Position numbers and translations under genes: made by a program | In this document: one piece after another, positions 18,576-27,714 of the stretch | How positions within the stretch are numbered: the first letter of the stretch is position 1 | Layout: each line of letters opens with the position of its first letter | The notes under the pieces: model-generated | Databases searched by the model: none | What the model saw: only the letters and a program-made list of their open reading frames with translations | What the model was told of the DNA's origin: nothing | Origin: Chryseobacterium sp. MEBOG06 | GTDB lineage: Bacteria > Bacteroidota > Bacteroidia > Flavobacteriales > Weeksellaceae | DNA length: 64,000 nucleotides | Assembly (NCBI RefSeq): GCF_021869765.1 | Contig: NZ_CP084580.1 | Location: 1,798,001 to 1,862,000, forward strand | Reading direction: 5' to 3'

Positions 18576-19614
18576 ATTTTTATACCTCACAGTATTTGCT
18601 TTTTCCATTTCGGGAAAAGCTCAGGAAAAAGTGACAATAGGAGAAAAGCAGAATCTATTTTCAAAAATTTTAAATGAAAACAGGGAAGTCTGGATTCATC
18701 TTCCTAAAACATATAATGACAAGACAATCAATCCAGCAAAATATCCGGTAATCTATCTTTTGGATGGAGAAATCAATTTTGAATATTATACAGGAATGAG
18801 TGATTTCCTTGCAAGAACTCCTTATGCAGACATTCCGGAATGTATTGTGGTGGGAATTAAAAATACAGAAAGAACCAGAGATCTTACACCTACGAAATCT
18901 CACAGGAAAAGTCCGGTAAACCCTGATCTTATTCTTTTTGCAGATAGCGGCGGAAGTGAGAATTTTACAAACTTTTTGCAGGAAGAATTAAAACCATGGA
19001 TCAATAGAAACTATAGAACTCAGGATTTATCTATATTGGTGGGGCATTCTTTCGGAGGATTGTTTGCAATCAATACTTTCCTTATTCATCCGGATTATTT
19101 TAACGCTTATGTGGCGAATGATCCCAGCTTATGGTGGGATAATAAAATAACCGTTTCGAGAACAAAAGATTATCTGGAGAAGAATAAAAAATTTCCAGCC
19201 AAAAAATCATTATACGTTTCTCAGGCAGATAACGAAGAACAGCAGAAAAACTGGAATTCTGATATGACACAGGCCATAGAAGAGTTCAAAGGAATTATTG
19301 AGCAAAACGGTTCATTGAATTATAAGCATAGCTTTTTCCCGGGAGAAGTACATGGAACGGTTTCTTACCCTGCAAACTATGAAGCGTTGAAGTTTATTTT
19401 CAAAGGTTTCAGGACAGATATTAAAAGGCTTGCCAAAAATCCTGAACAGCTTGAAGTGGATTATAAAAAGCTTTCTGATAAAACGGGAACAGAGTTTCTT
19501 CCATCAGAAGCTTATCTGAACGTTGTTCTTAAGTTTATGAAAAGTAATGACTTTAAAGAGACGGAAACCTACTTTATGAATCTTAAAAATAAGCTTTATC
19601 CTAAAGTAAAATAG
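18559..19614 (+). CDS. Alpha/beta hydrolase, siderophore-esterase-like
   Basis: The 351-residue protein has a signal peptide (MNNWFKFLYLTVFAFSIS) and an esterase D/Fes/IroE-type hydrolase domain. The nucleophile is Ser164 in VGHSFGGLF; HGTVSYP near 265-271 carries the likely catalytic His. A C-terminal stretch of about 60 residues follows. Its place directly after the receptor and PepSY genes suggests periplasmic hydrolysis of a siderophore, although the substrate could be another ester. Confidence 0.83.
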   Translation: MNNWFKFLYLTVFAFSISGKAQEKVTIGEKQNLFSKILNENREVWIHLPKTYNDKTINPAKYPVIYLLDGEINFEYYTGMSDFLARTPYADIPECIVVGIKNTERTRDLTPTKSHRKSPVNPDLILFADSGGSENFTNFLQEELKPWINRNYRTQDLSILVGHSFGGLFAINTFLIHPDYFNAYVANDPSLWWDNKITVSRTKDYLEKNKKFPAKKSLYVSQADNEEQQKNWNSDMTQAIEEFKGIIEQNGSLNYKHSFFPGEVHGTVSYPANYEALKFIFKGFRTDIKRLAKNPEQLEVDYKKLSDKTGTEFLPSEAYLNVVLKFMKSNDFKETETYFMNLKNKLYPKVK

Positions 19615-19640
19615 GAGATTTTTATTAAATATTGAGAAGG

Positions 19641-19678
19641 CAGGGTAGATTGAAGACATAAGATCTACCCTGTTTTTT
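19641..19678 (+). terminator. Terminator of the siderophore operon
   Basis: CAGGGTAGAT (19641-19650) and ATCTACCCTG (19663-19672) form a perfect 10-bp stem with a 12-base loop and are followed by six T. Confidence 0.85.
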
Positions 19679-19729
19679 AGAAAAATAATAAAGAAATTTA
19701 TCCTAAAATTTTGTCAATTAAAAAAAAGT

Positions 19730-19745
19730 ATCGTAATATTGCGAT
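19730..19745. promoter_or_regulatory. ArsR operator upstream of arsR
   Basis: ATCGTAATATTGCGAT is a near-palindrome placed 15 bases before the arsR ATG. Closely related sites recur between arsR and arsC (20112-20131) and before the gene at 55388 (55900-55915, 15 of 16 identical; 55989-56004, 15 of 16 on the other strand). This recurrence is the main evidence that it is an operator. Confidence 0.7.
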
Positions 19746-19760
19746 GTAAAATAATATGAT

Positions 19761-20090
19761 ATGGGACTTACAAAAACCGAAATATTTACAGAGGAACAGA
19801 ACCGGTTAGCAGCATTGTTTAAGGTACTTGGGCATCCGGCCAGAATTTCCATTCTTCAGCATATCATCAATCAGAAAGCTTGTATCTGTAATGATTTGGT
19901 TGAAGAATTAGGATTAGCTCAGGCTACTATTTCACAACATTTGAAAGAACTTAAAAATACAGGAATTATCAAAGGATCAATTGAAGGGAAATCGGTATGC
20001 TATTGTATTAATGAAAAGGTCTGGAAAGAGGTTCAATCTCAGTTTAATCTTTTCTTTAATCAGCAAGCCAATATAGATCAATGCTGCTAA
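19761..20090 (+). CDS. arsR: ArsR-family arsenic-responsive repressor
   Basis: The 109-residue winged helix protein has the ArsR helix-turn-helix LAQATISQHLKELKNTGII (residues about 52-70). Candidate As(III) ligands are Cys41 and Cys43 (ACICND), Cys80 and Cys82, and a terminal CC at 108-109. ArsR proteins leave DNA when As(III) binds. It is the first gene of arsR-arsC-acr3 and has a palindromic site on each side, so autoregulation is likely. Length is normal. Confidence 0.92.
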   Translation: MGLTKTEIFTEEQNRLAALFKVLGHPARISILQHIINQKACICNDLVEELGLAQATISQHLKELKNTGIIKGSIEGKSVCYCINEKVWKEVQSQFNLFFNQQANIDQCC

Positions 20091-20111
20091 AGCATTTTTT
20101 TACATTTTTTA

Positions 20112-20131
20112 ATATCGTTATATCGCAATAT
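20112..20131. promoter_or_regulatory. Second ArsR-type operator, between arsR and arsC
   Basis: ATATCGTTATATCGCAATAT contains the same half-sites (ATCG, CGCAAT) as 19730-19745, 15 bases before the arsC ATG. It may give arsC-acr3 separate control. Confidence 0.55.
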
Positions 20132-20145
20132 GATAATTAATAAAA

Positions 20146-20760
20146 ATGAACGTAAACTTATCCAAAACAATCCAGAAGGCTTTATTTTTGAAACCGATAA
20201 ATGAAGACCGAAAGAAAATTGTACAGCCTTTGATTGAATTTATCCAAAAGAAAGTAACTCATAATGAAGCGGTCAATATCAGTTTTATTTGCACTCACAA
20301 TTCCCGCCGGAGTCATTTTTCGCAGATTTGGGCGCAAGTGGCGGCTGCTCATTTCGGAATAGCTAATGTTTTTTGTTATTCAGGAGGAACTGAAGAAACC
20401 GCATTGTTTCCTAAAGTTGCAGAAACATTAATCCATCAGGGATTTATTATTTTCAAAATATCTGAGAATGATAATCCTGTCTATGCTATAAAATATGATA
20501 AGAATGCTTTCCCCGTAATTGGTTTTTCTAAAAAGTATGACAGCCTGTTTAATCCTGATTCAGGTTTTGCTGCGGTAATCACCTGCTCACAGGCTGATGA
20601 TGGCTGCCCGTATATAGCAGGGGCCGAAGTCAGAATCCCGATTACTTATGAAGATCCTAAATATTCAGATAATTTACCGGTACAGGAAGAAGTATATCAT
20701 CAGCGCAGCCTGGAGATCGCTTCAGAAATGCTGTACGTTTTTTCAATGATTAAAAAATAA
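20146..20760 (+). CDS. arsC: Arsenate reductase-like low-molecular-weight phosphatase-fold protein
   Basis: The 204-residue protein has the CX5R phosphate-binding loop CTHNSRRS near residues 50-57 and a later DP motif. It is longer than thioredoxin-linked ArsC (about 135) and matches the Bacteroidota protein-tyrosine-phosphatase type found in ars operons. Cysteines near residues 146 and 153 (ITCSQADDGCP) could serve in the redox relay; this is inference. It should reduce arsenate to arsenite for export by the next gene, whose ATG is 3 bases after this stop. Confidence 0.82.
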   Translation: MNVNLSKTIQKALFLKPINEDRKKIVQPLIEFIQKKVTHNEAVNISFICTHNSRRSHFSQIWAQVAAAHFGIANVFCYSGGTEETALFPKVAETLIHQGFIIFKISENDNPVYAIKYDKNAFPVIGFSKKYDSLFNPDSGFAAVITCSQADDGCPYIAGAEVRIPITYEDPKYSDNLPVQEEVYHQRSLEIASEMLYVFSMIKK

Positions 20761-20763
20761 AAA

Positions 20764-21795
20764 ATGAATCCCAAATTAAAACTTCTCGACCGCTATTTAA
20801 CACTCTGGATTTTTCTTGCTATGCTCACCGGAATTGGCCTGGGAGCAATATTTCCGGGTATCTCTGATGCTGCCAATACTTTGAGCACCGGAACCACCAA
20901 TATTCCGTTGGCAGCAGGATTGATTTTAATGATGTATCCTCCGTTGGCAAAAGTGGACTATTCATTGCTGCCTATGGCTTTTAAAGATAAAAAAGTAATC
21001 AGTATTTCCCTGTTCCTAAACTGGATCGTAGGCCCATGTTTAATGTTTGCTCTCGCAGTATTATTTCTGAGAAATGAACCGGATTATATGATAGGTTTGA
21101 TTTTAATAGGCCTGGCAAGATGTATTGCCATGGTAATTGTCTGGAATGATTTGGCTAAAGGAAACAGAGAATATGCAGCTCTGCTGATTGCACTGAACTC
21201 TATTTTCCAGATAATAAGCTACAGCTTTTTTGTGTGGCTCTTTATCAATGTACTGCCTGAAAAGTTGGGATTCGCAAGTTTCAATATAAAAATATCTATG
21301 AAAGAGGTTACAGAGAGCGTACTGATTTATCTGGGAGTGCCTTTTTTGGCTGGTTTCTTAAGTAGATATTTCTTAATCAAATTCAAAGGAAAAGACTGGT
21401 ACAACAGGATATTTATTCCGGCGGTTTCACCCATAACATTGTATGCATTGCTTTTTACCATCGTTTTGATGTTCAGCCTGAAAGGAGATAAGATTCTGGA
21501 ACTGCCTATGGATGTGCTGAAGGTTGCCATTCCTCTGACCATTTATTTTATGCTGATGTTTTTTATAAGTTTCCTGATCAATAAGGCTTTAAAAGTCTCT
21601 TATGATAAAAATGTTTCTATAGCATTCACAGCTGCAGGAAATAATTTTGAGCTGGCTATTGCAGTTTCTATTGCAGTTTTCGGACTGCACTCTCCACAGG
21701 CATTCGTAGGGGTGATTGGTCCTTTGATTGAAGTTCCTGTTTTAATTTTATTGGTAAAGGCCAGTGTATGGCTCAAGAAGAGATACTATCATTAA
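20764..21795 (+). CDS. acr3: ACR3-family arsenite efflux permease
   Basis: The 343-residue membrane protein has about ten helices and the ACR3/BASS-superfamily features [10 protein letters not shown], a conserved region [16 protein letters not shown] with the key Cys near residue 120, and [16 protein letters not shown] near 297-312. It exports As(III). It completes the arsR-arsC-acr3 unit. Confidence 0.93.
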   Translation: MNPKLKLLDRYLTLWIFLAMLTGIGLGAIFPGISDAANTLSTGTTNIPLAAGLILMMYPPLAKVDYSLLPMAFKDKKVISISLFLNWIVGPCLMFALAVLFLRNEPDYMIGLILIGLARCIAMVIVWNDLAKGNREYAALLIALNSIFQIISYSFFVWLFINVLPEKLGFASFNIKISMKEVTESVLIYLGVPFLAGFLSRYFLIKFKGKDWYNRIFIPAVSPITLYALLFTIVLMFSLKGDKILELPMDVLKVAIPLTIYFMLMFFISFLINKALKVSYDKNVSIAFTAAGNNFELAIAVSIAVFGLHSPQAFVGVIGPLIEVPVLILLVKASVWLKKRYYH

Positions 21796-22084
21796 TTATA
21801 TTGAACCTGTTTAAACTTTTATCGATTTCCAGCTCTTTACTCACATTGAAATTCATATAATTAGAAGTCTTAAAATACTTTAGTTCATTATAGAATGGTT
21901 AATATCTTACTGCGTAAATAAGTTCACTTTAGATGGAAATCAAAGATTTTTAAAAATTTGAGTGTTCTTACATGCACAGAATCTGTTTCTTTCATGAACT
22001 AAAGTGTTTAATATGTTGCATCTTTTTGGTTGCTTTGTACATTGAAATTTATGATGTAAAAATAGTGTAAACAGCTTTTATGCT
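21796..22084. other. Intergenic region between convergent genes
   Basis: About 290 AT-rich bases; no ORF or clear hairpin terminator seen. Confidence 0.4.
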
Positions 22085-22945
22085 TTAATTTATTTTATAA
22101 TAGGGTTCCGAATAATATTTACTGGGTTTAATGTATGCTATTTCTCTGTCTGCATCAAAAATCCATATAAATCTACGAAGCATATCTGCTCCAAAATAGC
22201 TTACGTTTTGTGTTTTCAGTTCTCCAGAGAAAAAACCAACTGAAACATCCTTAAATACAAATTTTTCGAGTTTAAAAAAAGGAAGAACTGCCTGTTTGGT
22301 AATAAGGCTTTGCCCTTCTGAGTTTTTTAAGGTCTTCTCTCCGGTGACTTTCAGCTTTTTGCTAAGCTCATATTTCTCCGCAAAATCATTACTGTATAAG
22401 ATCCCCCCGGAATAGCCGGATTGAAGAACAAAATAACCCTCCTGCTGACGTTTACCATCCACTACATTATCTGCCGATATATAAAGACCTTCATTATTTA
22501 AAATAATTTTTACAGGCTGAAACCCGTTCAGGTCGGGCTTTTGCTTCTGATCGTAAATGACAAACTGGTTGTTGTCATAATCTATCATAAAGGTTTTTCC
22601 TTCAAAAATGCCGGTACCTACTTTTCCGTCAGCTTCATGGCCGGTGAGCTGGTGATTAAAAAAGCGAATGTTTTTCCAGGACAGTTTTCCAATATTCAGA
22701 GTATTATCATCACTTATTTCTTCTTTATTGAAAATAATGTGATCAGCTTTCCGCTGGCGTTCAGGAGAAATGGAGCAGTCCCTCATGGCAATCTGAAACA
22801 TAAGATCCAGAGAATCTTTTTTATTCACCAGGGATTTTACAATGATATTATTGTTTTTAGTGATTCTGAACGGAATCTTTTGCTGCGCTTGTAAGCTGAA
22901 AAGTCCTGCAGAAAGGAATAGAAATAGACCTGTTTTTTTTAGCAT
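22085..22945 (-). CDS. Secreted retropepsin-like fold protein lacking catalytic Asp
   Basis: The 286-residue protein has a signal peptide (MLKKTGLFLFLSAGLFSLQAQ). Its layout resembles the two-lobe aspartyl-protease-like proteins of Bacteroidota. The lobes that would hold DTG/DSG read LMFQIAMRD (about 48-56) and FVLQSGYSGG (about 177-186), so neither Asp is present. DGKVGTGIFEGK and FGADMLRRF mark the conserved structural parts. The gene at 31212-32066 is a related protein with both motifs intact. It is probably not an active protease and may bind a ligand or partner. Confidence 0.7.
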   Translation of the reverse strand: MLKKTGLFLFLSAGLFSLQAQQKIPFRITKNNNIIVKSLVNKKDSLDLMFQIAMRDCSISPERQRKADHIIFNKEEISDDNTLNIGKLSWKNIRFFNHQLTGHEADGKVGTGIFEGKTFMIDYDNNQFVIYDQKQKPDLNGFQPVKIILNNEGLYISADNVVDGKRQQEGYFVLQSGYSGGILYSNDFAEKYELSKKLKVTGEKTLKNSEGQSLITKQAVLPFFKLEKFVFKDVSVGFFSGELKTQNVSYFGADMLRRFIWIFDADREIAYIKPSKYYSEPYYKIN

Positions 22946-23231
22946 TGTTGGTGATTAGTGTTTTAACAGCTTAAAATTACCCATTATCCCGGGAAAAACA
23001 AATAATAAAGTAAAATGGCTAAGTAAATTCCAGTGCTATGGCATGAATCCTTTCGTGTGGTAGCGGAGAAAAGCGATTAAAAGAAGTGACATATTCAATG
23101 GTTAGTAATGTATTTAAAAGGATTTGCCCGGAAAAATATGTTAATAGAAAAATATCGAGAAAGCAAAAATTATTAAAATTTGGGAAAGCTATTTTGTTTT
23201 GATTTTTGTAATTTTAAGCAAAAATTTACAC

Positions 23232-23834
23232 GTGAAAAAGTTAATAGCAGCAGTTTGCATTTCAGTTTCAACATTCAGTTTTGCACAGGACTATTCTGTA
23301 CCCGCAGTAAGTCCGCGTCAGAAGGTAGAACAGCAGTTTTCTATGTCTAAGATTTCCATCGACTATGGTAGACCAGGAGTAAAAGGGCGTAAGATTTTCG
23401 GAGAACTTGTTCCTTACGGTCAGGTTTGGAGAGCCGGAGCGAACTCATCTACAAAAATTACATTCGGACAGGCGGTTAGCTTTGGTGGAAAAACAGTGGC
23501 ACCAGGAACTTATGGTTTGTTCATTGTTCCAACTGAAAAAGAATGGAAAATAATTTTAAATAAAGATTTCCAGCAGTGGGGAGCTTATACTTATGATCCT
23601 AAACAGGATGTGGTAGATGTTACTGTACCTGTTAACCCATTAACGGATAAGCAGGAATGGTTCGAGATTACCCTTAATCCTACAGATGAAAACTCAGGTA
23701 ACTTAGTGATCAAATGGGATATGGCACAGGCAGAAATTCCGTTGAAGCCATCAAAATTAGATACTGTAATTAAGATTTCTGATAAGTTGAAAGAAATCAA
23801 GAAAATAGAATCAGACTCTAACAAAAAAGGCTAA
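23232..23834 (+). CDS. DUF2911 domain secreted protein
   Basis: I place the start at the GTG at 23232, giving VKKLIAAVCISVSTFSFAQ, a proper signal peptide; an ATG at 23199 would add 11 poorly fitting residues. The mature protein of about 180 residues is a DUF2911 domain with SPRQKVEQQFS, IDYGRPGVKGR, VWRAGANSSTKITF and PAGTYGLF-like PGTYGLFIVP motifs. The function is unknown; the fold is beta-rich and periplasmic. The stop lies 2 bases before the GNAT gene, so the two may be cotranscribed. Confidence 0.83.
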   Translation: MKKLIAAVCISVSTFSFAQDYSVPAVSPRQKVEQQFSMSKISIDYGRPGVKGRKIFGELVPYGQVWRAGANSSTKITFGQAVSFGGKTVAPGTYGLFIVPTEKEWKIILNKDFQQWGAYTYDPKQDVVDVTVPVNPLTDKQEWFEITLNPTDENSGNLVIKWDMAQAEIPLKPSKLDTVIKISDKLKEIKKIESDSNKKG

Positions 23835-23836
23835 CA

Positions 23837-24364
23837 ATGAATTTTTCTGTTCAACCTGTTTTAGAGAATGAAGAATATCAATTAATCCCCTTACAGCAAG
23901 GGGATTTTGAATCTTTATATGAAGTAGCTTCCGATCCTAAAGTATGGGAACAGCATCCCAATAAAGATCGTTATCAGAGAGAAGTTTTTGAGAATTTTTT
24001 CAGAGGAGCGATAGAGAGTGGCGGTGCTTTTAAAATTATTGAGAAAGCTACAGGAGATATATTGGGAAGCAGCCGCTATTATGACTTTGATAAAGAGGAT
24101 AATCATATTTTTATAGGTTATACTTTCTATGGAACAAAGTCATGGGGAAAGGGAATCAACCCGCAGATTAAAAAACTGATGCTGGATTATATTTTCCAGT
24201 TTGTAGATAAGGTTCACTTTCATATCGGAAAAGAAAATTTCCGTTCCCAGACAGCATTAGAAAGATTGGGCGGTAAAAAAATAGCTGAAGAAGAAGTGGC
24301 TTATTTTGCAGAGCCTACAAGAACCAATTTTGTTTATGAAATCACAAAAGAAGATTGGGTATGA
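23837..24364 (+). CDS. GNAT family N-acetyltransferase
   Basis: The 175-residue protein is of the RimJ/RimL-like acetyltransferase_3 type: LIPLQQGDFESLYEVASDP at the N-terminus, GSSRYYDFD in the core, and GKGINPQIKKLML in the acetyl-CoA binding motif A, then NFRSQTALERLGGKK. The substrate is unknown. Its last bases overlap the following cupin gene in an ATGA. Confidence 0.85.
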   Translation: MNFSVQPVLENEEYQLIPLQQGDFESLYEVASDPKVWEQHPNKDRYQREVFENFFRGAIESGGAFKIIEKATGDILGSSRYYDFDKEDNHIFIGYTFYGTKSWGKGINPQIKKLMLDYIFQFVDKVHFHIGKENFRSQTALERLGGKKIAEEEVAYFAEPTRTNFVYEITKEDWV

Positions 24365-24732
24365 AAAAATATAAAATTCAACAGTCTCCCTTTGTAGTAC
24401 CCACTACAGACGGAAAACTTATCGAAGAACATTGGGGGAATTCTACAGGGAATTCTAATGTTTCAATTGCTCATATGGTAGCACCTCCGGATTGGAGCGA
24501 GCCTCACCAGACTCCTGAATTTGATGAATTTACTTATATCATTTCAGGAAAAAAACAATTTGAAATTGATGGTGAAAACGTAATATTGGAAAAAGGACAG
24601 AGTATTCTTATTGAAAAAGGAGCCCGGATCCGTTACAGTAATCCGTTTTCTGAACCCTGCGAATACCTTGCTATCTGTCTGCCTGCCTTTTCTATGGAAC
24701 TGGTGAACAGGGAAGTGGAAGGTGTAGATTAA
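24361..24732 (+). CDS. Cupin-domain protein
   Basis: Starting at the ATG at 24361 the protein has 123 residues. It is a single cupin barrel: motif 1 around HQTPEFDEFTYIISGKKQFE, motif 2 around LEKGQSILIEKGARIRYSNP. The first-motif metal ligands are partly kept (His, Glu). Function is unknown; small cupins may bind or isomerise metabolites. It overlaps the GNAT gene by 4 bases. Confidence 0.82.
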   Translation: MKKYKIQQSPFVVPTTDGKLIEEHWGNSTGNSNVSIAHMVAPPDWSEPHQTPEFDEFTYIISGKKQFEIDGENVILEKGQSILIEKGARIRYSNPFSEPCEYLAICLPAFSMELVNREVEGVD

Positions 24733-24807
24733 GAAGGTAAAAGGTAAATTTTCGGATTTGCTTTTTTAATAATTTTTTGTAAAGTATACAACAGATATTT
24801 GCCGGAC

Positions 24808-24842
24808 AAAATGCTTTGAGACCTTTGCTCAAAGCATTTTTT
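24808..24842 (+). terminator. Terminator after the cupin gene
   Basis: AAAATGCTTTGAG (24808-24820) pairs perfectly with CTCAAAGCATTTT (24828-24840) across 7 bases, ending in six T. Confidence 0.85.
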
Positions 24843-24845
24843 ATT

Positions 24846-24946
24846 AAACCACAAAGGTGGTACAAAAATTTTTGTATTTCCTTAAACTTTCTAAAGTGTA
24901 AAAAAGTGTTTAAAAAAGAAAACCTTTTGTGACTAAGTTTAAACAT
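24846..24946. repeat. Degenerate inverted-repeat unit, related to 1942-2018
   Basis: This part of the 317-base gene-free stretch 24733-25049 begins ACCACAAAGGTGGTACAAAA and ends CCTTTTGTGACTAAG, with a low-complexity AAAGTG-rich centre. It is similar in order and wording to the unit between argD and argF'. No gene is seen in the stretch. Confidence 0.4.
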
Positions 24947-25049
24947 TCCTATAGATAATTCACAGATTATAATCCACAAATTTCTACAGCCCGAAATTAT
25001 TTTGTATGTTCGCGCGCTTAAATTTATTAAGAATACTTTTTAAAATACT

Positions 25050-25430
25050 ATGAAAAACAAATTATCGACTGTGCTATTACTAGGCATTGCGCTTTCTGCT
25101 ACTTCTTGTGCAACCATCTTTACAGGTTCTAAAGACAAAATATCTTTCAACTCAAGCCCTGAAGGAGCTAAAGTATTGCATAAAGGAATTGAAAAATGTG
25201 TTACGCCTTGTATTGCCGAAATTCCAAGATCGTTGAGCAAACAGACCGTTACATTAGAAAAAGAAGGGTTTGTAAGCAAGGAATTCAAACTTACTAAAAC
25301 CTTTAATGCAGTGACCTTGTTAAATATCCTTTTTGGCGGGGCTATTGGGGTTGGAATTGATGCTGCTACAGGTTCTCTGACGAAGTATTCACCAAAGAAA
25401 TACGATGTTGAGCTTGAAGCTAAACCGTAA
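25050..25430 (+). CDS. PEGA-like lipoprotein
   Basis: The 126-residue protein has a lipoprotein signal with lipobox ATSC (Cys at about residue 19), then a PEGA-like beta segment (FNSSPEGAKVLHKG; VTLEKEGF) and a glycine-rich hydrophobic stretch near residues 90-105 (LFGGAIGVGIDAATG). This layout resembles small Bacteroidota outer-membrane lipoproteins of unknown role. It is a single gene with its own terminator. Confidence 0.75.
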   Translation: MKNKLSTVLLLGIALSATSCATIFTGSKDKISFNSSPEGAKVLHKGIEKCVTPCIAEIPRSLSKQTVTLEKEGFVSKEFKLTKTFNAVTLLNILFGGAIGVGIDAATGSLTKYSPKKYDVELEAKP

Positions 25431-25450
25431 CAGACCCATCATAAAAATAC

Positions 25451-25489
25451 AAAAAAGGCAAATTCGCGATCAGCGGGTTTGCCTTTTTT
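25451..25489. terminator. Bidirectional terminator
   Basis: AAAAAAGGCAAA (25451-25462) and TTTGCCTTTTTT (25478-25489) pair perfectly around 15 bases. It serves both the lipoprotein gene and the convergent hydrolase gene. Confidence 0.85.
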
Positions 25490-25498
25490 TATGAGTTG

Positions 25499-26242
25499 TT
25501 ATTTTAAAATTTCTTTCAGAAACATCAGCGTGTGATTCCATGCTCTTTTAGCCATTACCTCATTATAATCCGGTGATTTCGGATCGGTAAAAGTATGCTT
25601 AGAGTGGGCATAGGTGATAATCTGCCAGTCTGCATTACCTTCATTCATTTCTTTGATGAGGTTTTCATAATCCTGTGGAGTGACACTTTTATCATCAGCA
25701 GGATTTTCTACAAGAATTTTTGCCGTTAATGCTTCATTCTTTCTGTTCTGATCCCTCGCGAGACTTCCGTGGATAGAAACAACGCCCGCTACAGGTAGGT
25801 GGCCTCTTGCCGATTCTAAAGCTCCGGTACCTCCAAAGCAGTATCCAATGACCGCAGTTTTGTCAGAGATCGCTCCGTTTTTTTTAAGCTGTTCCAGCGC
25901 CAAAGAAATCCTTTTTTGGTATTCCTGAAAATTTTGCTTGTAGTAGCCTGAGCTTTTTGCAGCCGACTCATTATCAGCCGGAAGCTTGCCTTCACCATAA
26001 ATGTCAGCGATAAAAGCGATATATCCTTGTTTTTCAAGTTCAAGAGCTGCTGTTTTTGCTTCCTCATCAATTCCTTTCCAGGCCGGAAGTATCAGAACAC
26101 CCGGAAGTTTTTTCCCTGCATTAGAAGTCACCAGGCCGTTCAGCTTTTGGGAGCCGTCCTGATAGGAAACAGTTTTAAGTTTTTGACTGAAAAGACTTCC
26201 TGAAGCCATAATCATTGTGGTTAATAAGATTGAACGTATCAT
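25499..26242 (-). CDS. Dienelactone hydrolase family protein, secreted
   Basis: I place the start at the ATG at 26242, because MIRSILLTTMIMASGSLFSQ is a good signal peptide; the frame extends 16 codons further upstream. The protein has 247 residues with the DLH nucleophile Cys in IGYCFGGTGALES and the His in YAHSKHTFTD. Secretion sets it apart from cytoplasmic dienelactone hydrolases of aromatic degradation, and no such pathway is nearby, so it is probably a general periplasmic esterase. Confidence 0.82.
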   Translation of the reverse strand: MIRSILLTTMIMASGSLFSQKLKTVSYQDGSQKLNGLVTSNAGKKLPGVLILPAWKGIDEEAKTAALELEKQGYIAFIADIYGEGKLPADNESAAKSSGYYKQNFQEYQKRISLALEQLKKNGAISDKTAVIGYCFGGTGALESARGHLPVAGVVSIHGSLARDQNRKNEALTAKILVENPADDKSVTPQDYENLIKEMNEGNADWQIITYAHSKHTFTDPKSPDYNEVMAKRAWNHTLMFLKEILK

Positions 26243-26331
26243 ATTTTGCTTTGTAAAGTTTATTAAGTAATCTTCAACTAAATTAATCAAAATAACTCAT
26301 AATTATAGTGAAAGACCGCTGTAAATTCTAA

Positions 26332-26946
26332 TCACCCGAATTGTATTCCTAAATGAGTTAATTCCTCCTCCAAATTAGTTTCAGGAGTAATATGAATGGT
26401 GATAAATCCTAAAGTTTTTGCCATTTCAATATTCTTGGGATTGTCATCAATGAAAACAGACTCCTCAGCCTTTATATTGTATCTTTCCAGTAAAATATGC
26501 CATATTCTCGGATCAGGTTTGATTAGTTTCTCAGTTCCGGAAACTACAATTTTATCATCAAAAATCTGGAAGAAATCATAGTTTTCCAAAGCGTAAGGAA
26601 ATGTTTCTTCAGACCAGTTGGTCAGTCCGAACAGATGATATTTCGTGTTTTTTAGTTTTCTTAATACTTCTACGTTTTGAGGAATATCACTTTTCAGCAT
26701 CACGGTCCAGTTATCGTAATAAGCTTTGATTTCCTTTTCCCATTCCGGGAACTTCTTTACCTGAATTTCCGTTCCTTCAGAAAGACTTCTTCCTCTGTCC
26801 TGTTCTTCATTCCATTCAGACTGGGCAATATGTTCAAGAAAGTATTCCATTTTTTCATCATCATTGAAATAGTCTTTAAAAAAATATCTCGGATTCCAAT
26901 CCATCAGTACGCCTCCGAAATCGAATATAATGTTCTTAATGTTCAT
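26332..26946 (-). CDS. HAD-superfamily hydrolase
   Basis: The 204-residue protein begins IIFDFGGVLMDWNP with the nucleophile Asp of the HAD-IA (YihX-like) group. LTNWSEETFP holds motif II, then a lysine in EKLIKPDPRIW (motif III) and VFIDDNPKNIEMAKTLG (motif IV). It is a small-molecule phosphatase or dehalogenase; the substrate is unknown. It appears to be a single gene. Confidence 0.88.
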   Translation of the reverse strand: MNIKNIIFDFGGVLMDWNPRYFFKDYFNDDEKMEYFLEHIAQSEWNEEQDRGRSLSEGTEIQVKKFPEWEKEIKAYYDNWTVMLKSDIPQNVEVLRKLKNTKYHLFGLTNWSEETFPYALENYDFFQIFDDKIVVSGTEKLIKPDPRIWHILLERYNIKAEESVFIDDNPKNIEMAKTLGFITIHITPETNLEEELTHLGIQFG

Positions 26947-27137
26947 ATTTTAAATTATGTTTTAAAATTAGGTAATTTTTACCCGATCCTTGTGCTTTGT
27001 GTATTAACATAAAATTTAAACCAGATTAATTTTTTATAATTGACCAGTATTAAAGATGATATGAATGAAATTGTTTCTTTCGAAGTTTTAGCATAAGCTA
27101 CAAAGTTGAAGTTTTGTTTAAAGTAAAATTTTTGAAT

Positions 27138-27163
27138 AAAAAAAACCGGAAGAAATCTTCCGG
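27138..27163 (-). terminator. Terminator of the His-rich protein gene
   Basis: Read on the minus strand, CCGGAAGA-TT-TCTTCCGG is an 8-bp stem followed by eight T (complement of the A-run 27138-27145). Confidence 0.8.
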
Positions 27164-27177
27164 CTCATTATATTGTT

Positions 27178-27615
27178 CTATCCATGATGCCCGTCATGGT
27201 GATCGTTGTGATTGTCATCACGGTGATTATTAAACCTTCTATCATGAGGCATTTGTGGTCTGTCATGATGATTTCTGTAATCATTGTCATATTTCAACCT
27301 TGGATTCTGTCCCTGATAATAGCGTGAAGAAAATTTTTTGTACTGTGCGGGAGTCATTATTCTTTCCATAGCATAGTAGCGGTCTGTATACCATCTGTTG
27401 GGTGCTTTACCATAAACACGATTCCAGGAGTTGTAATCCGGGTAACGATTATTCAATAATGTTAGCTGATTTATCTGATTGTTGTTTAATCCAAGAAAAA
27501 TAGCAACCTGTCCCCAATTAATAGAGGAAACACTTCCTCTGTAATCATTGTAATAACTCTGTGAAAAGCCTAATGTGAATACACCAAGGGCTGCCACAAT
27601 TAATAACTTTTTCAT
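27178..27615 (-). CDS. His/Asp-rich secreted protein
   Basis: The 145-residue protein has a signal peptide (MKKLLIVAALGVFTLGFSQ), a Tyr/Asn-rich middle part with NQINQLTLLNNRYPDY, and a C-terminal tail (from about residue 113) with many His and Asp residues in NHHD and NDHHDGHHG patterns. The tail suggests metal binding, for example Ni, Zn or Cu. The middle part is a little like Spy/CpxP-type helical repeats (MTPAQYKKFSSRYY). No functional neighbour is evident. Confidence 0.7.
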   Translation of the reverse strand: MKKLLIVAALGVFTLGFSQSYYNDYRGSVSSINWGQVAIFLGLNNNQINQLTLLNNRYPDYNSWNRVYGKAPNRWYTDRYYAMERIMTPAQYKKFSSRYYQGQNPRLKYDNDYRNHHDRPQMPHDRRFNNHRDDNHNDHHDGHHG

Positions 27616-27714
27616 AATTAAAATTGTATTTTAAAACTAAGTATAGAATACCCAAAAGCATACCGTTTCAGTTTGTTTTAAGATACATTTATGATTTAGC
27701 TCAGCTTTGCTTTT

